Source: Balaenoptera acutorostrata | Taxonomy: Eukaryota > Chordata > Mammalia > Artiodactyla > Balaenopteridae | Length of the DNA stretch: 64,000 nucleotides | Direction of reading: 5' to 3' | Assembly (NCBI RefSeq): GCF_949987535.1 | Contig: NC_080078.1 | Coordinates: 28,850,942-28,914,941 of the forward strand | Shown here: positions 46,311-56,684 of the stretch, piece after piece | Position numbering within the stretch: the stretch's first letter is position 1 | Layout: each line of letters starts with the position of its first letter | Notes under the pieces: generated by a model | What the model saw: the letters and a program-made list of their open reading frames with translations, nothing else | Database searches by the model: none | Told to the model about the DNA's origin: nothing | Made by a program: the position numbers and the translations under genes

Positions 46311-46439
46311 ACTTGATGTCTCTTCTCAAATCATCACCCTGGCAGCAGAGAAGGGGCAGGCGTGGCCACAGAGGAAGCAGAGAGACCAGCAAGGAGGCAT
46401 ATGATGATGACTTGGGCTAGGAGGTGGGAGGGCTGAGAG

Positions 46440-47085
46440 ATGCTCCCCTTATCCTTGTTCCCATGGTAACCCCACACTGGTCAACAACACCCAGGGGCTG
46501 ACCTGTCTTTCTCTGGGATAAAAATGTGGTTGATTGCCATTCTTGCACAACTTCGGGGTTGGAACAGGAAACACATGTGGCCGCCACACAGCTGGTTTTC
46601 TTTTTTTAAGACTCGCTCCAATAGCACCTCCTGAGCATGCCACGTAAGGAACTCAACCGAAAGAAAAAGCAACCCTAGTCTGAAGACTGCTTGGAAATGG
46701 GACTTTTCAACCTTAATTGAGGCTGAAAATAAACTACACAATATTATAATGCCCTGCTGGATAACACCACTACCAAATGCAGGCCCCGCTGTGCGTTTCG
46801 TAAATGGAACATGGACCCAACGGCTCTCTGGGAGGAAACACTGCACCTGTGTCAATCACAGACCGCTGGCTCCTTTCTCATTACAAATCACTGTTCATTT
46901 CAGGCACTCATTTATTTGCTTCATGTAGAAGGGGAGCTGCTCTAAGTTGGAAGATATTTATTTTTACCCATAGAATCATTTTCAGGGAAAAGCAAAAGGA
47001 AACAGACTGTGCAGGCCATAGGAAAATAAAATTAAGTACAGGAAGAAAGACTAACGAAAGAATATAGTCTGATAAGAAAGAGTTC
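46440..47085. other. repeat-poor block, possible conserved non-coding element
   Basis: About 640 bp without a recognised repeat. It carries TTCCCATGGTAACC near 46456, an X-box/RFX-like half-site arrangement, and AT-rich stretches ('ttttcaaccttaattgaggc'). No coding frame with a domain. Enhancer function is only inferred. Confidence 0.3.
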
Positions 47086-47159
47086 TATCAAAAAATGCAA
47101 GACACGGATTCCTGGTCCTATACATTTTATTTCCCACATCTCTCCTGGATCCTATGATC

Positions 47160-47715
47160 TTCTTTTAATTCCCATCATCTCCACCCTAAGTGTCAACCAC
47201 CACACCTGGCTGGATGACGGCTGAGCGGCCCACTGGTCACCCCACCCACTGGCCTCCGCTTCTTCAATTCTCTCTCCACAGTGTGGGGAATGTGATAAGT
47301 TTAACATGCAGATCTGACCCTGTCAGTCTTCTATTCATAACTCTTCAAAGACTTTTCATTTTTCTTAGAATGAACATCAAACCCTTGCCTGGGAGCTATG
47401 GGGCCTGTGGTGTTCTGGGCCCCACGCCGTCCCCCTTGAGTTCCCAGCTCAACACACAAGCCTCTCCGCAGCCCCTCTGACCACTTCCCCTCCTTCTTCA
47501 GGCCGTAAACCTGGTGAGGAAAGGCAGACACCCTCCTCCTTTCAGATCTGAGCTCCCCCATCTCTTCCTTCAAGAAGCTGTCTCTGACCCATACAAACCC
47601 CCAACCCCCAGAGCTGAGCAGATCCTCTGAAGCTGCTGCTTTGACAGTGACTGCTGGGCCTGGGGTCATTGTTCTCAGCACACCACAAATTGCCCCTTCT
47701 GTGCTGGTCATACAT
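47160..47715 (+). mobile_element. L2 LINE fragment
   Basis: 'ctgaccctgtcagtcttcta' with 'ttcataactcttcaaagact' and 'gaacatcaaacccttgcctg' followed by 'ctgtggtgttctgggcccca' is the sense L2 theme. Confidence 0.75.
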
Positions 47716-48117
47716 AAAGGCTACTCTTTGACTCTAGGACACAATTATTAATGATCAAGCTTAGCGCTGTTTTTGATCCAAAGACTTACCCCAGCTGTGA
47801 CCCACCCGGAAAGGAGGAGGGATTATTAGCTGTAACTAATTACTATTACTTCTGCCTGCCCCCAGCATCCTCTCCCTTCCTCAGACCATCCAAAGTTCTA
47901 TGTCAAAACTTCTGCAAGCTACATGTTCTTAGAGCCATCAAGAGATATGCCCATCTCTGAAATAAGGGTATCACCTTATCTCACCAATAACTGAACTTAT
48001 TTCAGTATTAATACATATCAGTCCAAATTACAGACTCCAAGGAGAGGGTCCACGTATGTAGACACCCTCTGGGTCATCACTAGTGCTTTACAAGGAAAGT
48101 AATAACAAAATAAAAAC
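47716..48117. other. unassigned non-coding sequence
   Basis: No gene or repeat was recognised. Confidence 0.4.
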
Positions 48118-48270
48118 CCAACAGCTAACATTTATGGCGTGCTTACTACATGCCAGGCACTGTGTTAGTTACCTTTTGTGGACTCTTTTAATCTATACAA
48201 AAACTCTACAAAGTAACCATTGTTAATACTCCTATTCCACAGATGAGAAAAATAAGGCTTAAGGAAATTA
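48118..48270 (+). mobile_element. MIR, left part (split by DNA transposon)
   Basis: 'cagctaacatttatggcgtg', 'cttactacatgccaggcact', 'gaaaaataaggcttaaggaa'. It is interrupted after the TA at 48269-48270 and resumes at 48743 ('tattaacccaaggtcaaagg'). Confidence 0.88.
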
Positions 48271-48742
48271 CAGTAAGTCCCCTACATATGAACGACTTCC
48301 ATTTCGAGAGCACGTTAAGTACAGTTTGTTCATAAGTCCAACAGAGTTAGCCTAGGTACCCAACTAACACAATCAGCTATATGGTACTGCACTGTAATAG
48401 GTTTATAATACTTTTCACACAAATAATACATAAAAAACAAACACAAAAAATAAAGAAAACATTTTTAATCTTACAGTACAGTACCTTGAAAAGTACAGTA
48501 GTACCAGCTACACCACCGCTGCTTTTACGTTTGCTTCCAGACATCCTGGGCTTAAAATAAAGACACTGTACTACTGTACTCTATACAGTACAGTACACAA
48601 AAGCACAACCACTTGTAGAGGATGCACGCACGTGACAACGTACGCCAGACATGTGAACTAACTTACGTGACTGGACATGCAAACACTCGTTCTCATCTTT
48701 GAAAGTTCGCAACTGGATGGTTCGTATATAGGGGACCTACTG
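48271..48742 (+). mobile_element. Tigger-like (Tc1/mariner-type) non-autonomous transposon
   Basis: A 472-bp element with terminal inverted repeats of about 23 bp (CAGTAAGTCCCCTACATATG at the left, its near-complement TATAGGGGACCTACTG at the right; about 3 mismatches). A TA duplication lies on both sides (48269-48270, 48743-48744). The interior repeats the word GTACAGTA and has no transposase frame. It is an internally deleted derivative that once moved with an outside transposase. Confidence 0.9.
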
Positions 48743-48795
48743 TATTAACCCAAGGTCAAAGGGCTGGTAAGTCCAAACATGTAACCCTTCCACTT
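48743..48795 (+). mobile_element. MIR, right part
   Basis: 'ttaacccaaggtcaaagggc' with 'tggtaag' completes the MIR interrupted by the Tigger-like element. Confidence 0.8.
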
Positions 48796-49254
48796 CAAGA
48801 CTTGACCCTTCAAGACGGCCAGTTCCTGTAGCAGAAACTCGGCATCCCCCTACCCAACTCACCTCTCCGCAACACACCATCAGCCACAAAACCAGCCTAA
48901 CCCCAGAGCAGCCAACACAAGTGTGTTTCCAGCCAAAGAAACAGATGATGCTTCAGCAGCAAACAACTTTTGTTTCAGAATTCATTGACCGAGGCCTGTG
49001 AGTACTGCCATAAATTGGGGGTCGGGGGTGGGCAGTGATATAATAAATGGCAACCACAGGGTTTTAGTCTGGTCACAAAGGGGAAAACAAGAACAAAATT
49101 AAATGTCTTTAAGCACTATACTTTTAAACATGTTTAAGAGAACTTTCCCCTCAAACATAAATAGGAAGAGAGCATCTCCCATGCTAGAGGAAACTTAAGA
49201 AGTTGTCACTATAAATCAAAACCCAAGCAGATGGTAAGAATTAAAAGTAATCAT

Positions 49255-49560
49255 AACAGCAGTCACGTGTATTGGGCTGTTTCTAGAGAGGGAGTCATCC
49301 CACAAAGTGCTTGACACGCACTGTCACAGCACATCATAGACCTGTATGTATCCCATCAACCTCATGAGGGCATACTCTCATGACACCATTTGTCAAAGGT
49401 GAAACTGAGGCTGGGCCACATCATGCAACTCGGCCATAGTCATGCAGCTAATAAGGAGCCATGCCAGGATTCTGCCAGGAGACTGACCGATTCCAGAGCC
49501 CAAGCTCTCAACCACCACATAAGGAATCCAACAAAAAAGCGAGACATCATTTCTCAATTT
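49255..49560 (+). mobile_element. MIR SINE
   Basis: 'caaaggtgaaactgaggctg', 'ccatagtcatgcagctaata', 'aggattctgccaggagactg' and 'gcccaagctctcaaccacca' follow the MIR. The left part is diverged. Confidence 0.75.
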
Positions 49561-50724
49561 AAGTTTACCACTTAGTAGTTTTTGTAGGGGAAAAAAAAAA
49601 AATCGATGTTCTCTATCATTATAAGGAAAACATGCCCTTTCAGACTTGTTTTTAAAGCAGTGCTATAACCACTTAGACGGGTCCTACCTGAGGCCTCATG
49701 GAACAAACATTATAATTAGATCCACTAATAAGTTGCCACAACAAATCTGGAAGGAGAAACGTGACTGTTCTTTTGAGAACACAAAACTGTCATTTCAAAT
49801 TAAGTAACAGTAACAAATGGTGAGAAACGTGACTCCGGGGGCGATGCACACCTGCATCTGAACATTAACCAGTGAGCCTCCTGTTAACCCATCCATCCGC
49901 ACCATCCCTCCAGCCCCGGCTTCTCAGAGATGTGCAACAGTCCCGCAAAGATGGAAACCACCTTCCGTTTATTTAGATCATACTGGGCCCAAATCAGTAT
50001 TGAGAAGAGGTCTTTGCTTCTAGGAAGCACAAGAAACCCTCCATTGAACACATGTCGCTTACTGGATTACATGAATGAAAAAACAGAATCGTATCTTCCA
50101 TTCTCAGAATCCTAGACCCTGAAGGGGCAAGAATGCTAACCAGGATCCAGTTAAAGTCACCCAACAACCTCACATCCCACAACAGCCTCGGCCCAGAGTG
50201 TTCTTATTTAACCATCAGTAAACTCACTACAAGGCATCAGATGGTATTACCAACTGTGAAAGGAGACGCCAGGAGTTTGAGACAAACAGCCGGGTGGCAG
50301 AAAGAGAGAAGCTCAGAGGTCAGCGAGGGCCGCTGGGAAACCTGCCCCAGTATTCACGCAACAAGCCGTGTGACAGCCCAGACTAGGGACCAGGGCTTGG
50401 TCACACGCAATGCATGACGCCTGGCTGTGTCCAGCACATGCCCTAGAGTGACATCAAATGCACGTTTAGTTTATTCATGATCAACTATGTTCATGGATCC
50501 ATGTGTACGTGAGAGAGATGCTGGACCTGTGCTGAAACATACATAACGAGAGGAAAAGCAGAGAAATAAAGTCAGTGCTGCCCCACAGTTCCGCTCCTCC
50601 AGCCTGTGTGTCAGGACACCCTCAGGGCAGGTGTGGGAACGGCCACTCCCCAGGGGTCAGCAGCCACGTGCTGCTCCCAGTACGAGGCTCCTGCTGAAGT
50701 GAGAGGTTGTAGGGTTTAACAAAG
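49561..50724. other. unassigned non-coding sequence
   Basis: About 1.2 kb without a recognised gene or repeat. There is an A12 run at 49591-49602. Confidence 0.35.
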
Positions 50725-50727
50725 AGT

Positions 50728-50767
<40 letters not shown>
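50725..50767. repeat. (TG)n microsatellite
   Basis: About 20 TG units with a GAG interruption near the left end. Confidence 0.95.
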
Positions 50768-50769
<2 letters not shown>

Positions 50770-51800
50770 ATAAAATAACCTACTTCTTAAATGCCCTTAA
50801 ATGCCCACCAGCCACTTCATCTGGTGTTTGACTTCAGAAACAACAATCTGTTCCACTGCTGGAAGAAAGAGCATCTCCAAAGTGGTCCCTTCCTAAGGGA
50901 TCTTCCAGAGTAATTCTAATTACTGGTGACTGTCACCATCCACGCTGGTGAGAAGCAAACCTCTGCAAGAGCCACAAAGGACTCTGTGACGTTAGACAAT
51001 GGACACTGGCGTGCTGAATGAGTGGACATTCATCATGACACAAACTCTTCGTAGGTAGTATCCTCCTTAATCCACATGACCTGCTAATGCAGGCGCTGAG
51101 GTCAGAACCAGGCCTGCAGTCGAAGCCTCTGGAGTCTTCTAAGTGGATGGATCTGAAACCCAACCAAACAACTGTTCAACCCAATTAAATGCCCCACAAG
51201 TTTCTGGGCCAGGATGAAGGCCTAAATAAGCTATCAGCATTCCTGGATAGACTAGAGGCATCTCTGGAGGCCACTAATGACTCAATCAAAAGGCCACTTA
51301 CAATGAAGCTTGGCACACCTCTCACGGGAACACCGAAATGCCACCCAAGGCCACAGAACAATGTGCTGGAGAAACACAAATGATGAGAAAAAACTTGGAG
51401 ATTAACTGTGCTTTCTGACAGTGGAACATACTTTCCTTAAACCTGTTGCTTTAACCTGTACGTACTGCCTTCTTCAAAGCACCCATCTTCCTCCGCTTGC
51501 ATCCATCCCTAACCCACAGAGCCCCACTGTGACTTCCTGGTGGACCACTACCACCAACTTGCTTCGCAGCAACGTTCACACCATTGCTGTCTGCTCTGCT
51601 TCATCCTACAAGAAGTCAGCTGTAAGAGGTAAAAAACTGGCAAGAGTGTCTTCATTTTCTGGTGGATGATGTATGATTTAGATTCTCTGGTAATAATGAA
51701 AGCCAGCCACAGCAGACATAACTGAACTCCTGGGATTGGCGTCCTTCCCCCTGAAATTTAGAAGCCTAGCACTCCTTGAAAGTTGGCTGCTTTCAAGATA
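50768..51800. other. unassigned non-coding sequence
   Basis: No gene or confidently named repeat was recognised in this kilobase. Confidence 0.35.
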
Positions 51801-51809
51801 AAAAAGAAG

Positions 51810-52141
51810 GGACCTCCTTGGTGGCGCAGTGGTTAAGAATCCGCCTGCCAATGCAGGGGACACGGGTTCAATCCCTGGTCTGGGAAGATCCCACATGCCG
51901 CGGAGGAACTAAGCCCATGTGCCACAACTACTGAGCCTGCACTCTAGAGCCCGCGAGCCACAACTACAGAGCCTGCGTGCTGCAACTACTGAAGCCCATA
52001 CGCCTAGAGCCCATGCTCTGCAACAAGAGAAGCCACCACAATAAGAAGCCCGCGTGCCGCAACTAGAGAAAGCCTGAGTGCCGCAACAAAGACCCAATGC
52101 AGCCAAAACTCAACCAATAAATAAATTTTTAAAAAAATGTT
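51810..52141 (+). mobile_element. CHR-type SINE, longer form
   Basis: 'cctccttggtggcgcagtgg', intact 'cgcctgccaatgcaggggac', the long CHR body with 'gctgcaactactgaagccca' and an AAT-rich tail. The flanks 'aaaaagaag' (51801-51809) and 'aaaaagaaaag' (52142-52152) look like a short decayed target duplication. Confidence 0.92.
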
Positions 52142-52429
52142 AAAAAGAAAAGACAAAAAGGAAGAGGGCTAGAAACATCAACACTCGCAGGATTCGAGAT
52201 CAGGACTGAATGTAACTCCCCTCCTGAAAAAGTCAGGGCACTGGGTAGCTTCCTTCAACAGTCCCCTTCCTGCCCCTCACTCTCCCAAGGTGCATTTCTT
52301 GTGAATAATCTGCCACTCACAAGAAATTATTATCGACCTAAGGATCCAAGTCCTGGAGCTGCTGCAATCACCTTACAGTCACGCGGGGAGACTGACCTGT
52401 CTGATGACGGAGCCAACCTGGGCTAGAGC

Positions 52430-52550
52430 AAAACTGAAAGAGAGACAGAGCAAGAGAAAGACAGACAAGGAAAGAAATAGAGACAAAGAGAGATACTAAT
52501 AGACAAATGCACACAAGCAGAGACAGACAGAACTAGAGACAGACTAGGTC
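52430..52550 (+). repeat. GA/GACA-rich purine tract
   Basis: An almost pure purine run with interspersed C, built of GAGA, GACA and GAAA words (for example 'gaaagagagacagagcaaga'). Low-complexity sequence. Confidence 0.8.
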
Positions 52551-52679
52551 CTGGTAACACCAAGTCCTTGATCAAGCATTGCCTGAAGCCAGAAAACCTT
52601 TGTTACGTAAATCAATAAACTCCCTTTTAATATAAAACAGGATTAGTCATTTTCAGGGTTTCCTTGCCTCAATACTAAG

Positions 52680-54175
52680 TCAACTATCTTCTTCTGTTTA
52701 CAACAATGACTTCTATGAGACCGCCAGGCCAAGCTAGACAAGAAGAGTTTTACCCAATAATCATTAATCCTCTTAAAAGCCACCTAGGCATCTTTATGAG
52801 ATTAATATTGGAATCCTAATTAATTATTTTTTAATCTACTAAATTTTAAAGCTCATCTAGAAAATAATCAAATAAACAGTTACTTTTTCCAGAACAGTAA
52901 ATTGAGATTTGCCCAACACTTACACATCCTACAAAGTTATAATAATTAACATAATAAAGTACAGGTATCCACCAATAGATTCACTGCAACAGAAAAGATA
53001 ACCAGACACAAGCCCTAGAATGTTGTTGTTGTTGTTTTTAAGTGTTATAACAAAGACAGAAAGGCAGTATCACAAATTACTGAAGGAGAAGAATCATTAC
53101 TAAATGATGCAGAACAAAATAATTGTTTAATTAGTGGGTGAGGGCAGGAGCAGGAACAAGTCAGACCCTCTCCCTACACCTTTCACTAAAATAAATTCCA
53201 GATGTATTAAAGAGATTTAAAAGTTTAAAGTAAGTCAAATAAGGAAAACACTAGTTCTTAGTACCTGTAAGAAGTTTCTAAATCAATTAAAGAAATCACA
53301 AAGAAAAGTCAACAGATTTGATTTGGTAAATATTAAAAACCGTTATATGTCAAAAAACATTACACAGAAAAATGAACAGAAAACAAACATTTACCACAAA
53401 AGGCCAATGTTTATTCATATAAACAAGAAGGACGCCCAAATCAAAAATAGAGAACCTAAAAATCAGATGGGGAAAAAAAAAAAAGATTGACAGTAAATTG
53501 ACTCTTCATAGCAAACAAACAAACAACTAATGGTCAACACACTTGGAAAAACCCAACCACTGTAGAAATATAAGATAAAACAAAATTCACCATCAAATTA
53601 GCAAAGAGTTAAAATACTAAGAATACCAGTGAGAAGCAACCAGGCGCGTGCACACGCACACATACACGTGCACACATACACACATACACACACAGCTGAC
53701 ATCAAATCCTCTTTCTGGAAAGCATGTTGGCAATCTTTGTCAAGAGCCTTAAATGACCTAGGGATTCTCTTCATAGGAGCTGACGCTAGAGGAACCATAA
53801 ACTAAAATGTGTGCTTAAAAATAGTCACAACAGCAGTAAGAACAATAAAAACAACACCCAGCCAAAGGGAGTATGAAATACTATGCGGCCATTAAGACTG
53901 TTAAAAAAAAAACATTTAATCACCTGTAAAAATGCTCATGATATAATCCCAAGTGAAATGTGAGGATACAAAATGATATATGTAGAATGATCCAAATTTG
54001 TGTTACACAGACACATATAAAAACCAAGAAAAAAGATCAAAAATAGGTACTTGAAAGATCTTAACCATGGCTACTTCTGGGCGATGGGATTAAAAGTGAT
54101 TCCTTTTTCCTTTCTTTGTCCTCGTCCCTGTTTTAAAATTTTTCTCTAATAAATGTACAGCTCTTTGTAATCAGA
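52680..54175 (+). mobile_element. old L1 (L1M-type) ORF2 end and 3' region
   Basis: Scattered ORF2 text can be followed: 'aaataaattccagatgtatt', 'atgtttattcatataaacaa', 'gtatgaaatactatgcggcc' with 'attaagactgttaaa', ending 'tctctaataaatgtacagct' with 'ctttgtaatcagaaaa'. Many gaps. A CA-rich stretch (about 53640-53695) lies within it. No open ORF2 remains. Confidence 0.6.
53640..53697. repeat. CA-rich simple repeat
   Basis: Interrupted CA/CATA/CACG array ('gcgcgtgcacacgcacacat', 'acacacatacacacacagct'). Confidence 0.85.
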
Positions 54176-54229
54176 AAACACACAAGTACACACACACACA
54201 CTTCAGTAGAAATAGCCTTGGTTTAGTAA

Positions 54230-54310
54230 GTCAAGATGCGGTGGACATTTCCTAGGTACACAGCACTGAGCTAGGTACTTTGAGGGACAAAAGCAAGTAC
54301 TCCCTGTTCT
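54230..54310 (+). mobile_element. MIR-like fragment
   Basis: 'tggacatttcctaggtacac' with 'agcactgagctaggtacttt' and 'gagggacaaaagcaag' resembles MIR/L2-type text. Short and diverged. Confidence 0.45.
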
Positions 54311-54589
54311 CAAGGGGTCTGCAGTCCAGTGAGCTAGACACAACCGAGGAAATGGTGTTGACAATTTAAAAATCTCCTGGCCAACCAAATGCTAGATGCT
54401 AGGGCAGGCGTAGGCACCACCTGGTTACCCTCACGCCGTCTCTAACACATGTACCGTGTTCAGTGTACTTCTCGGCACACAGTAATCGCTCAATGAACAT
54501 CGGCTGCTGCCGGCACTACCTCTACAAGCAGGGCAGGGTAGCCTGCCTGGCATCCCTCCCCTCCTTCCTCCTTCCTGGCAGAAGCCCAG

Positions 54590-54790
54590 TGTTATTCAAG
54601 AAGGCCACGCACTAAGCCGAGAGACCACACTTCACACCTCCCTTACATCCAAGTGGTGTCACTAGGTCTGGCCAGTAAGACAGAAACGGAAGTTGTCAGA
54701 GAGGACTCCCAAGAAAGCTCCTTCACCGATGGACAGACTGCAGTCGTGAGCCCTTTTTGTCTTCTGCTTTCTCCCGCAGACATGCGTTCA
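54590..54790 (-). mobile_element. MLT1/MaLR-like LTR fragment
   Basis: 'ggccagtaagacagaaacgg' with 'aagttgtcagagaggactcc' and 'caagaaagctccttcacc' is typical internal text of an MLT1-type LTR. The orientation call is uncertain. Confidence 0.45.
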
Positions 54791-54869
54791 AATGAAGACT
54801 TTTAAAAACAAATACTCAAAACCTGAAAGTGACCGCCTTCCTTTCTCCAATCCCGTCTTTTGGGTCAAC

Positions 54870-54883
54870 CAACACGATGTATT
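54870..54883. repeat. candidate target-site duplication, 3' side of the kinase retrogene
   Basis: CAACACGATGTATT lies right at the poly(A) end of the retrogene (it shares its last TT with the T run). CAACACGACGTATT occurs at 58036-58049. They differ at one base, a CpG-to-TpG type change. In retrogene orientation the 5' junction reads TT|AATA, close to the L1 endonuclease target. If right, the insert covers about 54.9-58.0 kb. Confidence 0.4.
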
Positions 54884-54894
54884 TTTTTTTTTTT
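54882..54894 (-). other. genomic poly(A) tract of the kinase retrogene
   Basis: Thirteen A on the minus strand begin 16 bases after an AATAAA. This is the spacing of a normal cleavage site, so the tract is read as the reverse-transcribed mRNA tail. Confidence 0.8.
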
Positions 54895-55236
54895 CCCCTG
54901 GAGCATCAAGTTTATTAACTAGAATTGGAAGAACCAAGGAGTTCTTGGAACTAGAACTATCCCCCTCCCCCACCAACACGGAAGACAGAAGAGTGGGGGA
55001 GGGGAGACGTGCCCCAGGAGTGACAGTCCAGTCTCTCAAGTTTCACCGAGGTGGGGGTTGAGGGGCAGACCTGCAGCCACGGTGGCCTCGCTTTCGGTCG
55101 CCCGGGCTGCTCCGGACCATCCTCTGAGCTGGCCAGGGTCTTGGATACGATGCTTCTGAAGGCCGTGCAGAGAACACACTCCTCTTCCCCTGCACCGGGC
55201 CCCAGGGAGCGCGGCGGCCTGACCTTCCTGCCTCGG
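54895..55236 (-). other. 3' UTR of the kinase retrogene
   Basis: A 342-base stretch lies between the TGA stop and the poly(A) tract. It contains no recognised repeat and ends with AATAAA and a short cleavage-site spacer. Overlapping antisense frames of up to 108 codons are not supported as genes. Confidence 0.7.
54911..54916 (-). promoter_or_regulatory. polyadenylation signal AATAAA
   Basis: A canonical AATAAA on the minus strand, 16 bases before the poly(A) tract and 320 bases after the kinase stop codon. Confidence 0.8.
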
Positions 55237-56676
55237 TCATCCATGGGGTTCACATGGGCTCACTTTATTATGACGCTTCATGCTGGGCAGCTTGCAACAA
55301 AGATGTTTCAAAATAAAGTTCCAGATTCTCCCAGCCACCCCTTGCTTTTTCTGGCTCTGGCCAGAAAGAGTGGATGAGGACACACTCTCAGGCTGCCCAG
55401 CGTGGGAGGACCTTCCAGTGTTGGACACACCCAGGGGGCAGCTGCTTCCCTCTGGGGCTCCAATCCTGCTGCTGCTGGAGGTGGATGTCCCAGTGCCACA
55501 CTGGGGGGCTGGGCTGGGGGTGGCAGTCCTCACCTCCAGGCTGGGTGGGGGACAGGCAGACTCACCGGTCTTCTGCCCTGCCTGCTGGTCTTCCTGCAGC
55601 TGCACATTTTTTCTGTGGTAGAGCCACCTGGTTTGCAGGGAGGACACCACAGGGCTTGGAGAAGGCTGAAGTTCACTGCCACAGAGGTCCCCGCAAGAGA
55701 AGGGCTTCAGAGTTATGATGGAGACCTCCACCTTGGGTTTCTTGGAGCTCACACTGCCTGTCCCAGTGTCCTGGATCTGGTCGCAAGTCAAGCCCGGAGT
55801 CCTCACCATTGTCACCTCCAGGTCCTCTTCACAGGGTGGCTGGAGTGGCTCCTTCTGGCCCATGTTGACCCATGGATGCCTCATGAGGTCAGGTAAGGTG
55901 CCTCTGTCACTGGGGTTGAGGGCAATCATTTTTTGTAACAGATCCCTTATCTCCAAAGACAGATAAGGTGGGATGGGGTATTGCCCTTGTAGGATTTGCT
56001 TCCGCAGCTCCTGGAAGTCTTTTCCCACAAAGGGCTGGGACCCAGTTACCATGGTGTAGAGCACTACTCCCAGGCTCCACACGTCCACCGCAGGGCAGCT
56101 GTAGCTCTGCCCCAGGAAGAGTTCCGGGGCAGCATAAGGGTGTGTGCCGCAGATCGTGTCCAGTTGGACAGTGCCATCACACTTGTTGCTGAGGCCAAAG
56201 TCTGTAAGTTTGATATTCATGTTGGAATCAAAGAGGAGGCTCAGTGGCTTCAGGTCCCGATGCACGATGCCCCTCTGGTGGCAGTGCTGCAGGGCGGAGA
56301 CCAGCTGCTGGAACGGGCCTCGGGCCTCCGCCTCTGTCATACGGCCATGGATCTTCAAATAGCGGTACATGTCCCCCCCACTGAGGTACTCCATCACCAG
56401 GATAAATGCCTCCTCTGTGTCAATCACCCCCAGCAGTTTTACAATATTGGGGTGATTCAGAGCCTTCAGACTGCACACTTCCTGGAAAAGTGCCTGGACA
56501 CTTGAGAAGCTCTGACGCCTTTTCTTTATGACCTTCACAGCCACCTGTGTCCCGGTCAGAATGTGCCGGGCCAACTTCACTTTACCGAAGGTGCCTTCAC
56601 CAATGGTGTGGAGGATCTCGAAGTCATCAATATGAGCCTCCTTGCCAGCAGATTTGGCTGTGAGGCCCTGCATCAT
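55237..56676 (-). CDS. sperm motility kinase (SMOK)-like Ser/Thr kinase, intronless retrogene
   Basis: The 479-residue product is a Ser/Thr kinase of the MARK/AMPK-related, SMOK-like group. Known SMOK members are testis kinases. The start is well defined: CACCATG context, with an in-frame TAG four codons upstream. Kinase domain about 19-270: Gly-loop GEGTFG 26-31, ATP lysine K48 in VAVK, helix-C glutamate probably E66, HRD 139-141, DFG 159-161, activation segment LDTICGTHPYAAPE 172-185, DVWSLG 198-203, R258. The catalytic loop reads HRDLKPLSLL instead of HRDLKPENLL, so the Mg-binding asparagine is serine (S146, codon AGC). Residues 283-305 look like a degenerate UBA segment, as in MARKs. The rest is a Ser/Pro-rich tail ending in a basic stretch with a CC pair (460-461). 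There are no introns, and AATAAA plus a poly(A) tract follow, so it is a retrocopy. No stop or frameshift occurs over 1.4 kb, arguing for selection or recent origin. Either an active kinase with altered Mg handling or a pseudokinase is possible. Confidence 0.9.
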   Translation of the reverse strand: MMQGLTAKSAGKEAHIDDFEILHTIGEGTFGKVKLARHILTGTQVAVKVIKKRRQSFSSVQALFQEVCSLKALNHPNIVKLLGVIDTEEAFILVMEYLSGGDMYRYLKIHGRMTEAEARGPFQQLVSALQHCHQRGIVHRDLKPLSLLFDSNMNIKLTDFGLSNKCDGTVQLDTICGTHPYAAPELFLGQSYSCPAVDVWSLGVVLYTMVTGSQPFVGKDFQELRKQILQGQYPIPPYLSLEIRDLLQKMIALNPSDRGTLPDLMRHPWVNMGQKEPLQPPCEEDLEVTMVRTPGLTCDQIQDTGTGSVSSKKPKVEVSIITLKPFSCGDLCGSELQPSPSPVVSSLQTRWLYHRKNVQLQEDQQAGQKTGESACPPPSLEVRTATPSPAPQCGTGTSTSSSSRIGAPEGSSCPLGVSNTGRSSHAGQPESVSSSTLSGQSQKKQGVAGRIWNFILKHLCCKLPSMKRHNKVSPCEPHG

Positions 56677-56684
56677 GGTGATCT

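Noticed and set aside
55996..56505. 169-codon plus-strand frame, and a 164-codon one at 55402-55896
   Set aside because: Both are antisense shadows of the kinase coding sequence, produced by its codon pattern. No independent domain.
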